From NCBI GenBank assembly GCA_027946365.1, contig JAPEUQ010000001.1:1612001-1676000 (forward strand): a DNA stretch of 64,000 nt, in the 5' to 3' direction. Below are positions 45,417 to 57,034 of this stretch, in pieces; the stretch's first letter is position 1, and every line of letters begins with the position of its first letter. A model generated the notes under the pieces. It did no database searches. It worked only from the letters and a program-made list of their open reading frames with translations, and had not been told where the DNA came from. Source of the stretch: Kalmusia sp. IMI 367209. Its lineage: Eukaryota > Ascomycota > Dothideomycetes > Pleosporales > Didymosphaeriaceae. A program made the translations under genes and the position numbers.

Positions 45417-46010
45417 ATGTGCATCGCCGAACTCAACGTTTCCCTCCTGCCTTGCAGGCACCGCTGGTACCACCTCTCGCGCTCCTGCAGCCCATCCACC
45501 AACCTCTCCAACTGCAGCAAGAAGCTCGGCCTTGCAGGCTGGGAGATCAAGTGCGACTTCTGCCCCTACTGCTCAGGCTGGAATCTTTCCAACTCGGAAT
45601 ATCGACTCGTCGGCAACGACCGAGCTCCTGCCGTGGGAGGTCTTTCCCGCTCGCCTTCTCTGACCCTGACGACGACGCGCCGCGAGTCGCGCCGGGGCAG
45701 CCTTTCCAGGACCGACAGCAACAACAGCATCGCCATGATGGCACAGGAGAAGAACCGCGCGCTCAACGCTAGGGTAGATGCCTATCTGCGAGTCGCTCCC
45801 GAGCCACCTATGCCATCCCCCTACCCGGCCCCGCTGCACGAGGTAGACGACGAGGATGCTGTGAACTTGACCAGCAGCCCCAGCGACACTTCCAGCGAAG
45901 GCCAAGAGAGCCTCCGCCACGCGTCTACCTCGTCGCAGGGCGACAAGAAAACCATCCTCCAGAAAATGCGCCACAAGTCGAAGAGACTTTCGCTGAGCAT
46001 CTTCAAGTGA
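45417..46010 (+). CDS. small Cys/His-rich fungal protein of unknown function
   Basis: Single exon, 197 aa. The N-terminal ~55 residues have a zinc-binding look: C2, C13, H15, H19, C24, C33, C46, C49, C52, including CRHRWYHLSRSC and CDFCPYCSGW. This resembles a small family widespread in Pezizomycotina (MC..E......C.HR) that has no assigned function. The remainder is disordered and Ser-rich with SRSPSLTLTTTRRESRRGS and a basic C-terminus (KMRHKSKRLSLSIFK), possible phosphorylation and nuclear-import features (inference). No signal peptide. Confidence 0.7.
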   Translation: MCIAELNVSLLPCRHRWYHLSRSCSPSTNLSNCSKKLGLAGWEIKCDFCPYCSGWNLSNSEYRLVGNDRAPAVGGLSRSPSLTLTTTRRESRRGSLSRTDSNNSIAMMAQEKNRALNARVDAYLRVAPEPPMPSPYPAPLHEVDDEDAVNLTSSPSDTSSEGQESLRHASTSSQGDKKTILQKMRHKSKRLSLSIFK

Positions 46011-47332
46011 TGCCCACAGTCATGACTCGGTGGTCACCTGAGGTCACTCTACACAGCCCCCGCTGGATTCGCTTGGAGTCCGATTAACGTTCCCCCGGAC
46101 GATGTCAAGTGTCACACTTCCTGTTCTAGGCCGTCCGCGGCTTCCACGGCAATGGACCCGCGACCCACCGGCTAGTCAAACGGCCCGATGTTTTATCCAA
46201 GTCCCGGCGTTAAGTCACCCCATTTCTGCCCAACGGCGCCTAAAACAGCTGTACTCTTCGTTTCAGGGTGCTTTTTTACTTTATTGATTTAATCGGCTCT
46301 TTATATCCTCTCATTTCAGATACCCAACATTGCGCTCGAGCAGATCCGAGCGCTTTCCACTAACGGCAGCGCTTGTCATCATCACGGTCGAGGGAGGTTC
46401 ACGGTATCGGCGTTATTTACAGGAACATACACTGCGTACACAGCTAGGGGCAACCTTACTTTATGGGGCGTCTGCAAAGGCGTGCGTGAATGTCTTCATG
46501 GCTGGGCGCGAAGGCGAGTCGCCTCACGATACCTGATGCATACGGTACAATGTGCATGCGTCTCGTACACGGGCTTTCTTGATCTACATCGCCGTCAGCG
46601 CCCATTATCAGTAGCTCCAAATACATGATTCTCAACTCTGCAATTTTTGCCTTCCCTTTCGCAGTTTGATGAAGTTCATCGCAATGTAACCCATTCATTG
46701 GCTAACTATGGATTGGGAGGTTGATTTGACAACGGCCTTTTCCTAGCCATGGTTGCAAGCCCACGCTTCCACGCACGCATCCTTCAAATAATCCACCTAA
46801 CTCTTATCTTTCCTCACATCCCGTTCGGACTAACAATCCATCGCCACCTCTTATATGCACCCTCCATAAAGCATCTATCAACTCGATGGGTTTTACGTGT
46901 CTTAACTTGAGTAAGAGCCTTCACTGACGTAGTTACTGCTAATATAGTTGTTGCTACATTCGCCACTACATTTACTAAACACATCCACTCAAATTTATCA
47001 ATGCTTCAGATACAGTACCAGATTATAAAGGGAGACTCATTGTGGACCGAGTCACTGCGGAATTCGCACTGTAGCTCCAGACATTTGATCTAAAGATGTG
47101 CTTATATCGCTTCCGTTCATAGGAAGAAAGGCTAGGGAGGTGAATAGAAAATAGCCTAGAAAGTAAAGAAAAGGGGGGGCGGACCCGAACTCCCGAACTA
47201 CACAGCACAACATACTGAGAAGACAATGAACATAGCATCTTTATCACGTTTGTCGTCAATAGCTAAATTTTTTTCTTCCTGCCCCAAAGTCCTATTATCT
47301 AAGCCTTAAGAGCTCTAGACACCACCCTACCC
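46011..47332. other. intergenic, nothing recognised
   Basis: 1.3 kb between the small Cys-rich gene and the 3' end of homoserine dehydrogenase. No gene or repeat supported. Confidence 0.5.
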
Positions 47333-48587
47333 CTAACGGATAAGCCTCAGCACCCTGAGCAGATCCCCCGTCACACCCATGGCCGTCACCTCGCCGCCCG
47401 CGCCCGCGCCCTGGATGATGAGCGGGTTGGCGCCGTAGCGCTTGGTGTAGAAGCTGATGATGTTGTCGCTGCCCTTGAGCGCGGCGATGGGGTGGCTCTT
47501 GTCGAACTTCTCGAGGCCGACCTTGACCTGACCCTTTTGCACGTCTATGCTTCCGACAAAGCGGACGACTTTGCCCTCCTTCTCGGCCTCGGCCTTGAGC
47601 TGGTCCATCTGGCCGTCGAACTCGGGCAGCCGCGAGAGGAACTCGTCGCCTGAGGAGGCCGACTCGAGTTCTTTGGGGATGAGCGATTGGACGGGGAAGG
47701 AGGTGGGTGATTCGACTTTGACGCCGGCGAGGCGGGCCTGCGTTGGAGTTAGTATATGTTGCGTCAAGCAGGTGCGGTACACCAGGATATGCAGGGATCG
47801 CGTACCAAGATGGTGAGCTTGCGAGCGACGTCGAGGCCGTTCAGGTCGTCGCGCGGATCCGGCTCCGTGTACCCCAGGTCCTTTGCCTTCTTCACCTCGG
47901 CGGAGAACTTGCCTCCGCCGCCGTTGACGGGCTGGAAAGAGTTGAAGAGGAAGCTCATGGTGCCGCTGAACACGCCCTCGATCTTCTGCACCTCGTCGCC
48001 CGTCTTTATGAGGTCCTTCAGCGTCACGATGACGGGGAGCCCGGCGCCGACCGAGGACTCGTGGAAGACGTAGCCGCCTGCTCCGAGGCCATTGGCTCCG
48101 GTACCGTTGGATGCAACATGGAAAATATCCTCCCAGAGCTTATACGAGCTAGAGAAGGCTTTCTTGTTGGGCGTTACGATCGAGATGCCTTTCTTCAAGA
48201 ACAGGGGGTATGAGTCTGCGACTTCCTGGTTCGAGGTGTTGTCGACCAAGACTACCTTGCCGGGAGCCTTGACGAGGTAATCGGCGAGCTGCGGGGGTGC
48301 AAGGGGTGCGGTGGATGAGTTCTTGAGCTCTGACTCCCAGTTGGAAAGCTGCTGGGACTTGTAGTCGGTGTGGAGGAGAGCCTTCTTGGATGTGCTGAGG
48401 TAGATGAGGGAGAGGTATGTTGGGGCCGAGGGCGATTGGGAGAGCTGCGATGCGAGGGTTGCGAGCTGACTCAGGAAGCACTTTCCGACGCCTCCGGCAC
48501 CTGCCCTGTATTCAATTTCTACTCAATGGCTCGTGAAAGGACATAGCTACCGACGACTGCGACGAAGACCTGGCGGGGGAGAGGCAT
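47333..48587 (-). CDS. hom6: homoserine dehydrogenase
   Basis: Exons 48587-48551, 48500-47806, 47737-47333; introns 50 bp (GTAGCT...GGGCAG) and 68 bp (GTACGC...ACGCAG); 378 aa. The enzyme reduces aspartate semialdehyde to homoserine with NAD(P)H, the branch point to threonine and methionine. The first splice builds the Rossmann motif GAGGVG (residues 13-18): of two nearby AG acceptors only the second (48501) gives this motif. Then NTSNQEVADSYP, TPNKKAFSSSY, VHESSVGAGLPV, the family signature with catalytic Asp/Lys EPDPRDDLNGLDVARKLTIL, and the C-terminal IQGAGAGGEVTAMGV. No ACT domain, as in other fungal Hom6 proteins. Confidence 0.95.
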
Positions 48588-49015
48588 GGCTTGTTGCTTG
48601 ATTGTTTTATTACGGGGAGGTGTGGGAAGTTGGGTTCCAGACAGTAGAAGTGGTTGAGAGACTATGCAGGCTGTGCAATGATGTCTTGACCGTATGAGGT
48701 GACAAAATAACAATTGTGCATTCACCCCGCTCGCGTTGCGGTCCCGCCCCACCAATACCGAAGCTATCCTAGCTCCGATCCCCGATATCGCCCGGCAGGG
48801 AGCAATGAGCCTTCAGCCCTACTAAGCACGCTACGGGATCCCAAACCGATGAACATCGTCTAAGCACCGCGGCTAATTCACTCGTCTACGCCGCCAACTT
48901 CTCTCGAGATAGGAGGTGTCGGTGAAATGCTGAGCTAAGCACGCGCGATCGTGAACCACCAACTGCACCGACGACAAACCCTCCTCCATCCGACGCGCCA
49001 CCCACCCTCGCAAAC
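48588..49015. promoter_or_regulatory. divergent promoter, HOM6 / CCDC174 gene
   Basis: 428 bp between outward-facing start codons. I looked for a Gcn4-type TGACTCA site and saw none clearly. Confidence 0.45.
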
Positions 49016-50041
49016 ATGTCGCACATGTCGTCCAAGGATGCGCACCTTTACAACCAGCAGCGACCCTCTGCGCGCTCCAAAACCAAGCAAATCTCCTCTG
49101 CCAGCTCTGTCGCCTTCTCTTCTACGCTCTCCAGCTTAATCAAAACTGCCTCCACCGACTCCAGCAAGCCCACCGCCGGCCGCGCAAGATCCGCCAAAGA
49201 AGACATTTTCAAATCGCACAACAAGGGTGTCAACAAGCGTGCGCTGAAGGACCTTGAAGACTCCGACTTCACGCAGAAACACCGAGGGCGCACAAGCGAC
49301 GAGAAGGCCGAAGATGAGGCACACTGGAAGCGCGCAAAGCGGCGTATGGAAGAGAAAGCACGGCTATACAATGCGCTGAAGCGCGGGGACATTGAAGATA
49401 TCGACGACAAGTACGGCGTGGATTTTGATCGCAAATGGGCAGACAAGCAAGAGAAGGGGGAAGCAGACGCAGAATCTTCAAGCTCCGAGTCAGAAGCTTC
49501 GGACGAGGAGCTCATCGAGTACCAAGACGAGTTTGGCCGGACACGCAAGGGCACACGAGCCGAAATAGCACGAGAGGAACGAAGGAAACGCACGCTCGCC
49601 GCCGATGAACCTGATCGCTTTACGGCGCGCCCTAGCATGCCTACAAACATCATCTACGGCGACACCGTACAGAGCGAAGCGTTCAACCCCGACGAAACGA
49701 TCGCACAGCAAATGGCCGAACTTGCCTCTAAGCGCGACAAGGAGCTTACGCCACCGCCAGACGTGCATTTCGACGGCCACGAAGAGGCGCGCCAGCGCGG
49801 CACGGCCTTCATGCACTTCTCGAAAGACGAAGAGGAGCGGCGGCAGCAGATGTCGAACCTGGAGAAGGAGAGGGCGCAGACGGAGCGGGTGCGGAGGGAG
49901 CGCAAGGAGCAGATTGAGAAGAGGAAGGAGATGATCAAGGAGAAGAAGAGGGCGATACAGGAGAAGCGGAGCAAGGGACAGGCCGAAAGGTTTCTGAATG
50001 ATTTGGGGGCTGAGTTGTGGGGGGAGGAGAAGAAGGAGTGA
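49016..50041 (+). CDS. CCDC174-like coiled-coil protein
   Basis: Single exon, 341 aa. Charged throughout, with long helices. The central block HWKRAKRRMEEKARLYNALKRGDIEDIDDKYGVDFDRKWADK and the following Ser/Glu stretch with IEYQDEFGRTRKGTRAE are hallmarks of CCDC174. A terminal coiled coil (~255-330) ends QAERFLNDLGAELWGEE. Human CCDC174 associates with the exon junction complex and spliceosome; nuclear RNA work is therefore likely. Two alternate Met (49016 and 49025) are both possible. Confidence 0.75.
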   Translation: MSHMSSKDAHLYNQQRPSARSKTKQISSASSVAFSSTLSSLIKTASTDSSKPTAGRARSAKEDIFKSHNKGVNKRALKDLEDSDFTQKHRGRTSDEKAEDEAHWKRAKRRMEEKARLYNALKRGDIEDIDDKYGVDFDRKWADKQEKGEADAESSSSESEASDEELIEYQDEFGRTRKGTRAEIAREERRKRTLAADEPDRFTARPSMPTNIIYGDTVQSEAFNPDETIAQQMAELASKRDKELTPPPDVHFDGHEEARQRGTAFMHFSKDEEERRQQMSNLEKERAQTERVRRERKEQIEKRKEMIKEKKRAIQEKRSKGQAERFLNDLGAELWGEEKKE

Positions 50042-50939
50042 ACATAAGGTACTTTGCGAGGAGAGATATGTTATGATACCCCAATACACCTGTATAGTCT
50101 TATGCTGTTTGATAACCGCAATACGAAGCGCAAGCAAGGAACTTCTTGCTACACTACGGGACTCGGCCTGTTTTTTTTCTATATGATTCCCAAGTGCCCT
50201 GTCCTTGTGAACTTATAGTCATGAGTTTCGCCATGCCCACCTAAGCATGCGTGACCTCTGTTTGATTGGACTAAGTTGACAATTCAGTGGAACAGAGGCA
50301 ATGACCACTGCCCACAAAGATATTTCTACATGTCTCCAAAATGGGTGTTTATGCGGTCGGCGCGTGTCGCTAATGAGGGCGGGTAAGATTCTGTGTTGCT
50401 TCAATGAATGGGAGGTAAGTGGGGTGATTTTGATTGCGTATTATACTTTTAGTAAACACAATATAATAGCGTAGAGGCTGGTAATAGGTTATGATATTTA
50501 GAATAGGGTAATTAAGCACTACGCTTTAGGTATCTATTATAATAATAAAATTGAGTATGATGTCTGCTCGTGGGGTGAAGGCACTTGGATAATATATTTA
50601 CAAAAGATGATCATGATAATAAGGAAACAAGCTCTACGTGCTAGATAAGGAAATGTTCCAACATCAGCGAAGGAAGTTTAAATTTACCAAAACATCAATC
50701 AACTGTTTACTGACATAAGAGTACTTAGGGTGGTCGGTGAAAGCATTGAACGAATCACTGCTAGTCATGTCGTCGATCTAGTGAAGCATAGCTTTCACTT
50801 CTACGAGCTGACTCCAAATATAGAAAACCAATAGTATATGGAAAGCCAGTTCCCCGCCGATTCGTGACAACATAGATATCGTGCCGCTAACGTAAGAATC
50901 ATATTTGGTAACCATATACCTGTTGAGTTTGAACAGCAA
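50042..50939. other. AT-rich intergenic stretch
   Basis: 898 bp. 50430-50700 is strongly AT-rich and TA-rich (ATAATAGCG, TATTATAATAATAAAATTG), compatible with old RIP-type decay, but no element can be recognised. Confidence 0.5.
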
Positions 50940-51380
50940 TCACTTGTGCTCACTTGCAAGCAAAGCGCAGATATCCGGCACAAGAGTAACGCATACATCC
51001 CGTATTACACTTCCATCCCCAAACTGACACGCATTCGGATCAGAATCCATGACCAGACACTCCGTCTCTGAATTCACCATGCCTCCGCTGGAGCTCACTA
51101 TGCATTCTGAGAATACTTCGGCCATTCCCGAAATTTCAAGTGGCTGCACATCGTTGGGTAAGCTTGATTGAAGAATTGAAGAATGCGATTGGAGGCATAT
51201 ATGAAGACATACGATACAGTCAGTCTCACGAGTTGCGTAGTGAGACTGTGGGAGAGTATTCACTCCCGATCTCGACTTTGGCTGAGATGGGTATGGTTGA
51301 GGGATCAAGCGTGCATTGAGAGGGCTGGAAATCGCAATAGTGGAGAACACACTAATGAGCAATACGTAGGATATCTTCAT
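50940..51380 (-). CDS. small secreted 8-cysteine protein, effector candidate
   Basis: Single exon, 146 aa from the ATG at 51380. The signal peptide is clear: MKISYVLLISVFSTIAISSPLNA. The mature part has eight cysteines (DC.VC..HIC, EC, EC, AC, VC, IC), an even number consistent with disulfides, and ends with CVTLVPDICALLASEHK. No family recognised. It lies alone in an AT-rich, gene-poor stretch with a TATA box ~108 bp upstream. In plant-associated fungi such proteins are often effectors; here that is inference. The frame extends upstream of the chosen Met, but the signal peptide fixes the start. Confidence 0.6.
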   Translation of the reverse strand: MKISYVLLISVFSTIAISSPLNARLIPQPYPSQPKSRSGVNTLPQSHYATRETDCIVCLHICLQSHSSILQSSLPNDVQPLEISGMAEVFSECIVSSSGGMVNSETECLVMDSDPNACQFGDGSVIRDVCVTLVPDICALLASEHK

Positions 51381-52293
51381 GATTGTTGATTTTCCGAAAA
51401 GTCTTCGTACTTCTTGAAAAGATACGATAGTAATTGAGCTTGTGTAGACGGCGATTCCTGTGTCTTGCAACTTTGGCAAACAGAGAGTTTTTATAACATC
51501 GTTCAAGCCTGTTCAATGTACGGGGCGGACTTCACAGCCTCGCAGTTGTTTCTAAGCATAGTTGTTAGTAGCTTCATCCGGGAGTCGAATATAAAGTGGA
51601 TCGTTTCGAAACATTTTGCGGCCGCAGGGTGGCGAGGCGGCTCTCATTCTACAAGTATGCGTGACTACTTTTGGGTACTTCGAAAATAGTCTATTCAATT
51701 GTTTCCGACCCTGAGTTTCTTCAGAGAGGCAATATAAACTTAGATAACGGGGATCTTCCATTTGACCTTAGCATGCCAGTAATCAAACTGAATACTTCCG
51801 AGTTCGATTGGTAGTATTTCGTTATTCTGGCTGTAGGTACCGTGTATTCATAGGCTACGTATGTGATGCAGCTACATTCATTGGGTTTGATCCGCGGAAG
51901 TGGAAAACAGGATGAAACCCGACCCCATTATCGAGATAGTACTGTTGCTCGCGTATATTCTATTTCGGTGCTGACGCGACACATCCGGGCGCGTACGGCA
52001 CCACGGTGAACGTTATTCCCCGCGCTCGAGTCAGTAAAGCGCCTCGGACCTTGCTAATACCGAGCATCTTGACGAAAAGAGTATTCAGCTCGCGCATGCT
52101 CCTGTTGATCAGAGTTAGAGTCGAAGAGTCATAGGACAGCTAGCTCGCGTTGGGAAGGTCGGAGTGTTATCGGATTTAAATCCTGTGGTTGCCTGAAAAT
52201 CTCGGAACTCGCAATGGCACGTGATGTAATCAGATTATCAGATAAAGAACACGCATACCCACCATCCTTGGCTACCTTCACGGGTTTTTTGCA
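51381..52293. promoter_or_regulatory. divergent intergenic region with TATA box
   Basis: 913 bp between the 8-Cys protein and the DHA1 transporter. On the minus strand TATAAAAA at 51495-51488 lies ~108 bp upstream of the secreted-protein start. Confidence 0.55.
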
Positions 52294-53877
52294 ATGGCCA
52301 TTCCCAAGCTTACTGAGTCGGCTCCTAGCGATGTTATTGATACTCTTCCGCCAGCTGAACTAGAGCTTACCACTATTCGCAAGGATGTTGAACCTCCCAT
52401 GCCAGACAAGATCGAGGATCCCTACCTTGTCACCTTCTCTGGCTCAAATGATTCTTTAAACCCAAAGAACTGGACCTCACGCAAAAAATGGGCTGTCACG
52501 GATGTGTTATCGGCCACTGGTTTCAATCGCATCATGGTCTCTACTATCATGGCTCCGGCTCTACCGGTCATCGCTCACGAATTTTCCATGAACTCAACCG
52601 AAACCATGATGTCCTTCTCATCCTACGTCCTGGCTACTGCATTTGGACCTCTTATAATCGGCCCACTGTCAGAGGTATATGGACGTACACCAGTCTTGCA
52701 TGTCAGTAACATCTGGTTTCTCGTTTGGAACATCGCCTGCGGATTTGCAAACACGAAACATACGCTCCTCGCCGCAAGGTTTCTCGCTGGATTCGGCGCG
52801 AGTAGTATTTATGCGCTGAGAGGCGGCGTGTTGGGGGATATTTGGAGACCTGAAGAGCGAGGAAAGTCACTCAGTGTTTACCTGATGATTCCACTCCTGG
52901 GCAAGTCTTCACATCTGTGCTGCATATGAGACACGGACTTATTTCCAGTAGGAGCCGCTGTTGGTCCCATTATTGGGGGATTCATGGCCGGTCGAACGAC
53001 TTGGCGCTGGATGTTCTGGAGCACTTCCATATTCCAAGCCGTCATGATTCTTGTATCGTTTACCGTGTTCCACGAAACGTACGCTCCCCTCATTTTGAAG
53101 CGCCGTGCCGAAAGGCTACGGAAGACCACCGGCGATGCGCGATACTACACCGCACATGAACGCATGCAAGAAAAGAAATCAGTGGTGCAAGTGCTGGCTA
53201 AGGCTCTTTCGCGACCAGTTCGACTCATGCTGCACCATCATGTTATTCAGGTTGCGTCCCTCATCAAGGCTTTCTACTACGGCATCCTCTACCTCTTGCT
53301 ATCTAGTTTTGCAGACCTCTGGACGCAACATTACCATGTTCGCGTCGAGCTAAGCGGCCTGCATTACATAGCCGTAGCAGGAGGCGAGTTGGCTGGGAGC
53401 CAGCTTGGCGGTTACGTGCTTGACGCTTTTCATCGCCGCCTGCGAGCTCGCCATGACGCCGACACTACGCTCGAGCCCGAGCATCGTATGCCAGTCATAT
53501 TTCCCGGCCAGCTGATTGGCTTTATTGGGTTGCTGGTCTATGGCTGGACGGCGCAGTATCACGTGCACTGGATGGTTGTCGATATTGGCATGTTCGTAGC
53601 ATGCTTCGGTCTTCAGGTCTCAGGAATGGCGATGCACGCATATGTAATTGATGCATACCCGGAGCATACCAGTAGTGCGGCAGCTGCGACGCAGTTCTTG
53701 GAAAGCTTGACTGCGTTCCTGTTTCCATTATTCGCGCCAGTCATGTATAGAGTGTTGGGATATGGTTGGGGCAACACCCTGCTTGTTGCGATTGGTCTCT
53801 TCGTTGGATTTCCGCTGGTGTTCTCCTTGTGGAGGTGCGGGTCGCGGTGGAGGATGAGAAGTCCTGCGACTGAGTAG
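52294..53877 (+). CDS. MFS transporter, DHA1 drug:H+ antiporter family
   Basis: Exon 1 52294-52900, 48-bp intron, exon 2 52949-53877; 511 aa, 12 membrane helices. Landmarks: DPYLVTFSGSNDSLNPKNWTSRKKW before helix 1, then GPLSEVYGRTPVLHVSNIWFLVW (loop 2-3 motif) and GGVLGDIWRPEERGKSLSVYLMIPLL in helices 5-6. The family pumps polyamines, azoles and other small molecules out through the plasma membrane. The intron has a GC donor (GCAAGT...TTTCCAG): no GT donor keeps frame, while GC gives LLVGAAVGPIIGGF, a correct helix-5 motif. This is the second GC-AG intron in the window. Confidence 0.85.
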
Positions 53878-55788
53878 AATCGTGCTTGCTTCACAATGTA
53901 GACTCAGTCATACCAAGCATGATAAGTATGAAACAAGAAGAATATAGTAAGACAGATAATGTGACCTAGGATCATACGAGATAGCTTCAGAGGCGATAGG
54001 GTAATGTCAATAGAAGCATTCTCATTGAATTCGCTTGTATTCTTAGAAATCCAATCTAATTAGTGGATATTCTCTATAACGACTTGGACCTCAACATCTA
54101 TATTTGGGCCAATATAGTGATATTGAAAAGAGAATGAAACGGCAAATGATTGCGATGTGGGGCACCCTTAGTAAGCATATGCGCGACATCTCTGATCTAC
54201 CCGGGAAGCGAGGAAAGTACCGACATGCTCTCCTAACACGCCATCACACGAGACAGAAAACTGTGACAGCGAAGCAAAGCATCTAAAGTTCCAACGATCT
54301 CGGGTCTGATGCGTAGAGGATGTGAATGAGATGTGATAATGCGCGTGAATACGCTAACCTACCACCGCAGGTACGTATTTGACGTTCTAAGAACGATACT
54401 GGGCATGTATCACTTCTTGCCACCTCCAAGTCGTAGATACTAGGAGAAGGCTACTCATTAGGCCCCTGGCTTCCGTCAAGATCCGCCCTAAAGCCGTTGC
54501 TAACCTCCCGGTCCGCTGCATATCCTCGTATCTCACTGTGGTACCCTGTAGTCCGTAGAGCGCCTCACTGCTTGGTCATTCGATGCCTACTGTTGATAAC
54601 GTTGTCGCAATGTGTTGCGCAGTGCTGTTGTTACAAATCGCATTCACAATCCGCCACCGCGTGTGCTTGTTCATTGGGAACTCGCTTGTGTTCCCCCACG
54701 CTTCCTCGCTCACCCTTCGCTCTCTAGATACGATCGCGAGAATTTCCTGCTTGGTGAGCACTTGAGATTTGGCATGAAAGAGGCAAGTGCTTTCGTTCCC
54801 GCGTTGTTCACTGATTAGCTTGCAGTTGAGGCACGTCCGTGTAGGTACACTATTATGTGACTCCTGTCGCTGTTTACCGTCTATACCAACGCTGCAATGG
54901 GAACAGAGCGACCCAATGACAGGCCAGTGGTGTTGTGCATAAGAGCATTTCTAGAACAGCATTCCTCCCATGACGTTCCGGAAAACAGATCGATAATCAG
55001 ACCGTAATTAAGAAACCCATGCACGGATATCGCATTAATTCGCACCCATCGCTTCTAGCCGTTCTGCCGTTGACCGGGTTTGCTCGATATCGAGGGAGTT
55101 CTAGGCGAATTTTTTGCGGGGTATCTGCTTGGATCATCGTCTTCTCTACTGCAGAAGGCAAGTAATCCGTTCTCGATTGGAGGTTGCAACAAGCACTGAG
55201 GTGACCCACAGCGAACCATAAAAGGCCATGTGCTTGACGTCTAGCCGCCTGCCCCATGCAGAAGGTCAAGAGCCTCTTAACCATGAGATAAGCCCCTCGA
55301 AGCATTCGCCAATGGTCACTTGCATCGGACCACCTTCGGAAATATTACAGGACCTTAAATTCATCGCCGCTTTGGGCAGGTGATGTGCTAAGCGATGGTA
55401 CCTGGGCGCGCCCACCAATGACGACGAATTCATCCCCAGCGTTTCTTTTTCGCCAAGCCACCTACTGCATATCTCAAACCACAGCCTAGGGTGTACTAGG
55501 CGGCGTATATTAACTATCACATACTTGGCAGCAGAATGGCTTGTAAATACAATGCGCTCCCACGACGGAGGTCGGCGGGTCAGGAATGGCTGGAGTGACA
55601 CTGCTCTCGACATTCCTTTTTGATCCCTGATGCTCCGATAACAATGTTTCCAGCGCTCTGGAAAACAATCTACGCGGATCTTTCAGACCGTGGGCACCAA
55701 TCAACTCCCGAGTGGGGCATAGATACCAACATCGACACTTCACCCATCGTGTAGTTCCAAAAGAGGACGGCGTAGCCGACTCTCCTCC
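53878..55788. other. 2-kb gene-free stretch
   Basis: Several open frames of 60-115 codons on both strands, none with recognisable domains. The minus-strand frames 55266-55743 look slightly protein-like but match no family I know; relics are possible. Confidence 0.45.
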
Positions 55789-55794
55789 TATAAA
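55789..55794 (+). promoter_or_regulatory. TATA box of deuterolysin gene
   Basis: TATAAA followed by GCAT, 98 bp upstream of the ATG. Confidence 0.6.
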
Positions 55795-55886
55795 GCATCA
55801 TGGAATCCGCATTGTTTCATGCTCATCCGCTTCGTTGACAACATCAATCACTTGTTTAAAGGCCCAACATCACACAATCTTTCATC

Positions 55887-57034
55887 ATGAAGGTTCTTTC
55901 AATCGCTGCCCTCGTCTCCTTGGTCAACGCCTCTGTTGTCAACAAGCGTGCCTCTGCCCTTGATGTGAAGCTTGAGTTGACCGGTAACACGGCAGTCAAG
56001 GCTTCCATCACCAACACTGGTGCTGAAGCTCTCAAAATCTGGAAGACTGGCTCCATCTTCGGAGAACACGCTACGGAGAAGGCGCAGGTCTTCCAAGGCA
56101 GTAAGCAGAATTTTGGGGACTGAAATCGCATTGACATGCTTATACAATTGCAGGCTCCAAGGTTGCTTTTGAGGGCGTTAAGGTCCGTCTCACCACCGAG
56201 AACATTCCCGAGGAGTCGTTCCAAGTCATCGCCGCCGGTGAGACCGTTGAGACCTCTTTCGATATTGCCCAGCTACACGACCTCAGCATCGGTGGTGCTT
56301 TTGATATCGCTTCGGCTGGTACTTTCTCCACTGCCGCTGTTGATTCCACCGAAATCACCGGGGCCGTTCCCTTCTCTAGCAACACCATCACCGCCTCCAT
56401 TGACGGTGCTGAGGCCGCAAAGGTCCGTCGTGACTTTGTGAAGCGATCTGCCGTGCAGGCCGACTGCACTGGCACCAAGAGGACCGCCACAGTCAACGCT
56501 CTTGCCAACTGCAGGACTCTTGCTCTGGCTGCCGCCTCCGCTGCCGGTTCCAACACCGCTAAGGTGAACGAGTATTTCAAGTCGACCTCTTCCAGCACCA
56601 TCTCGACCCTCCAGACCGTCTTCAACAGGGTTGCTACCGAGTGCGGCTCTTCCACTTCGGGTGTTTCCAAGACCTACTGCACTGACGTTTACGGCAACGG
56701 CTGCTCAAGCAACGTTCTCGCTTACACCCCTCCCCTCTGGCAGCTACATTGTCAACTGCCCTCTTTACTTCAGCGCTCTTCCTGCTCTTACCAAGTCTTG
56801 CCACGCTCAGGACCAGGCCACCACTACCCTTCACGAGGTCACCCATCTGAGCCAGATCAAGGGAACCGATGATCTTGGCTATGGCTACACTGCCGCTACC
56901 CGTCTCTCCACTGCCTCTGCACTCAACAACGCTGACAGCTACGCCCTGTTCGCTAACGGTAAGCATTCCTTCACATTCGCCTCCAAAGTAGATCCATTAC
57001 TAATTTGACGCTAGCCATCTACGCCGGTTGCTAA
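55887..57034 (+). CDS. deuterolysin (M35 aspzincin metalloprotease), frame-disrupted
   Basis: Exons 55887-56100, 56154-56958, 57015-57034; introns 53 and 56 bp (GTAAGC donors). It is a secreted zinc protease with preference for basic proteins. Signal peptide [16 protein letters not shown]; propeptide to about the Kex2-type DFVKR site; mature part with conserved Cys; zinc motif TTTLHEVTH plus GTDDLGYGY; last exon encodes AIYAGC. Within exon 2 a C4 run at 56727-56730 has one C too many. As given, the frame leaves the protein just before the zinc motif and stops at 56872; removing one C yields 345 aa of normal length with [15 protein letters not shown]. Assembly error or pseudogene. Confidence 0.85.

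Noticed and set aside
44545..45663. 372-codon plus-strand open frame
   Set aside because: It overlaps the start of the 45417 gene in another frame, is Ser/Pro/Arg/His-rich with no domain, and lies in pyrimidine-rich leader-like DNA.
55266..55743. minus-strand frames that might be a gene relic
   Set aside because: Somewhat protein-like but two frames overlap, with no convincing intron and no family match.
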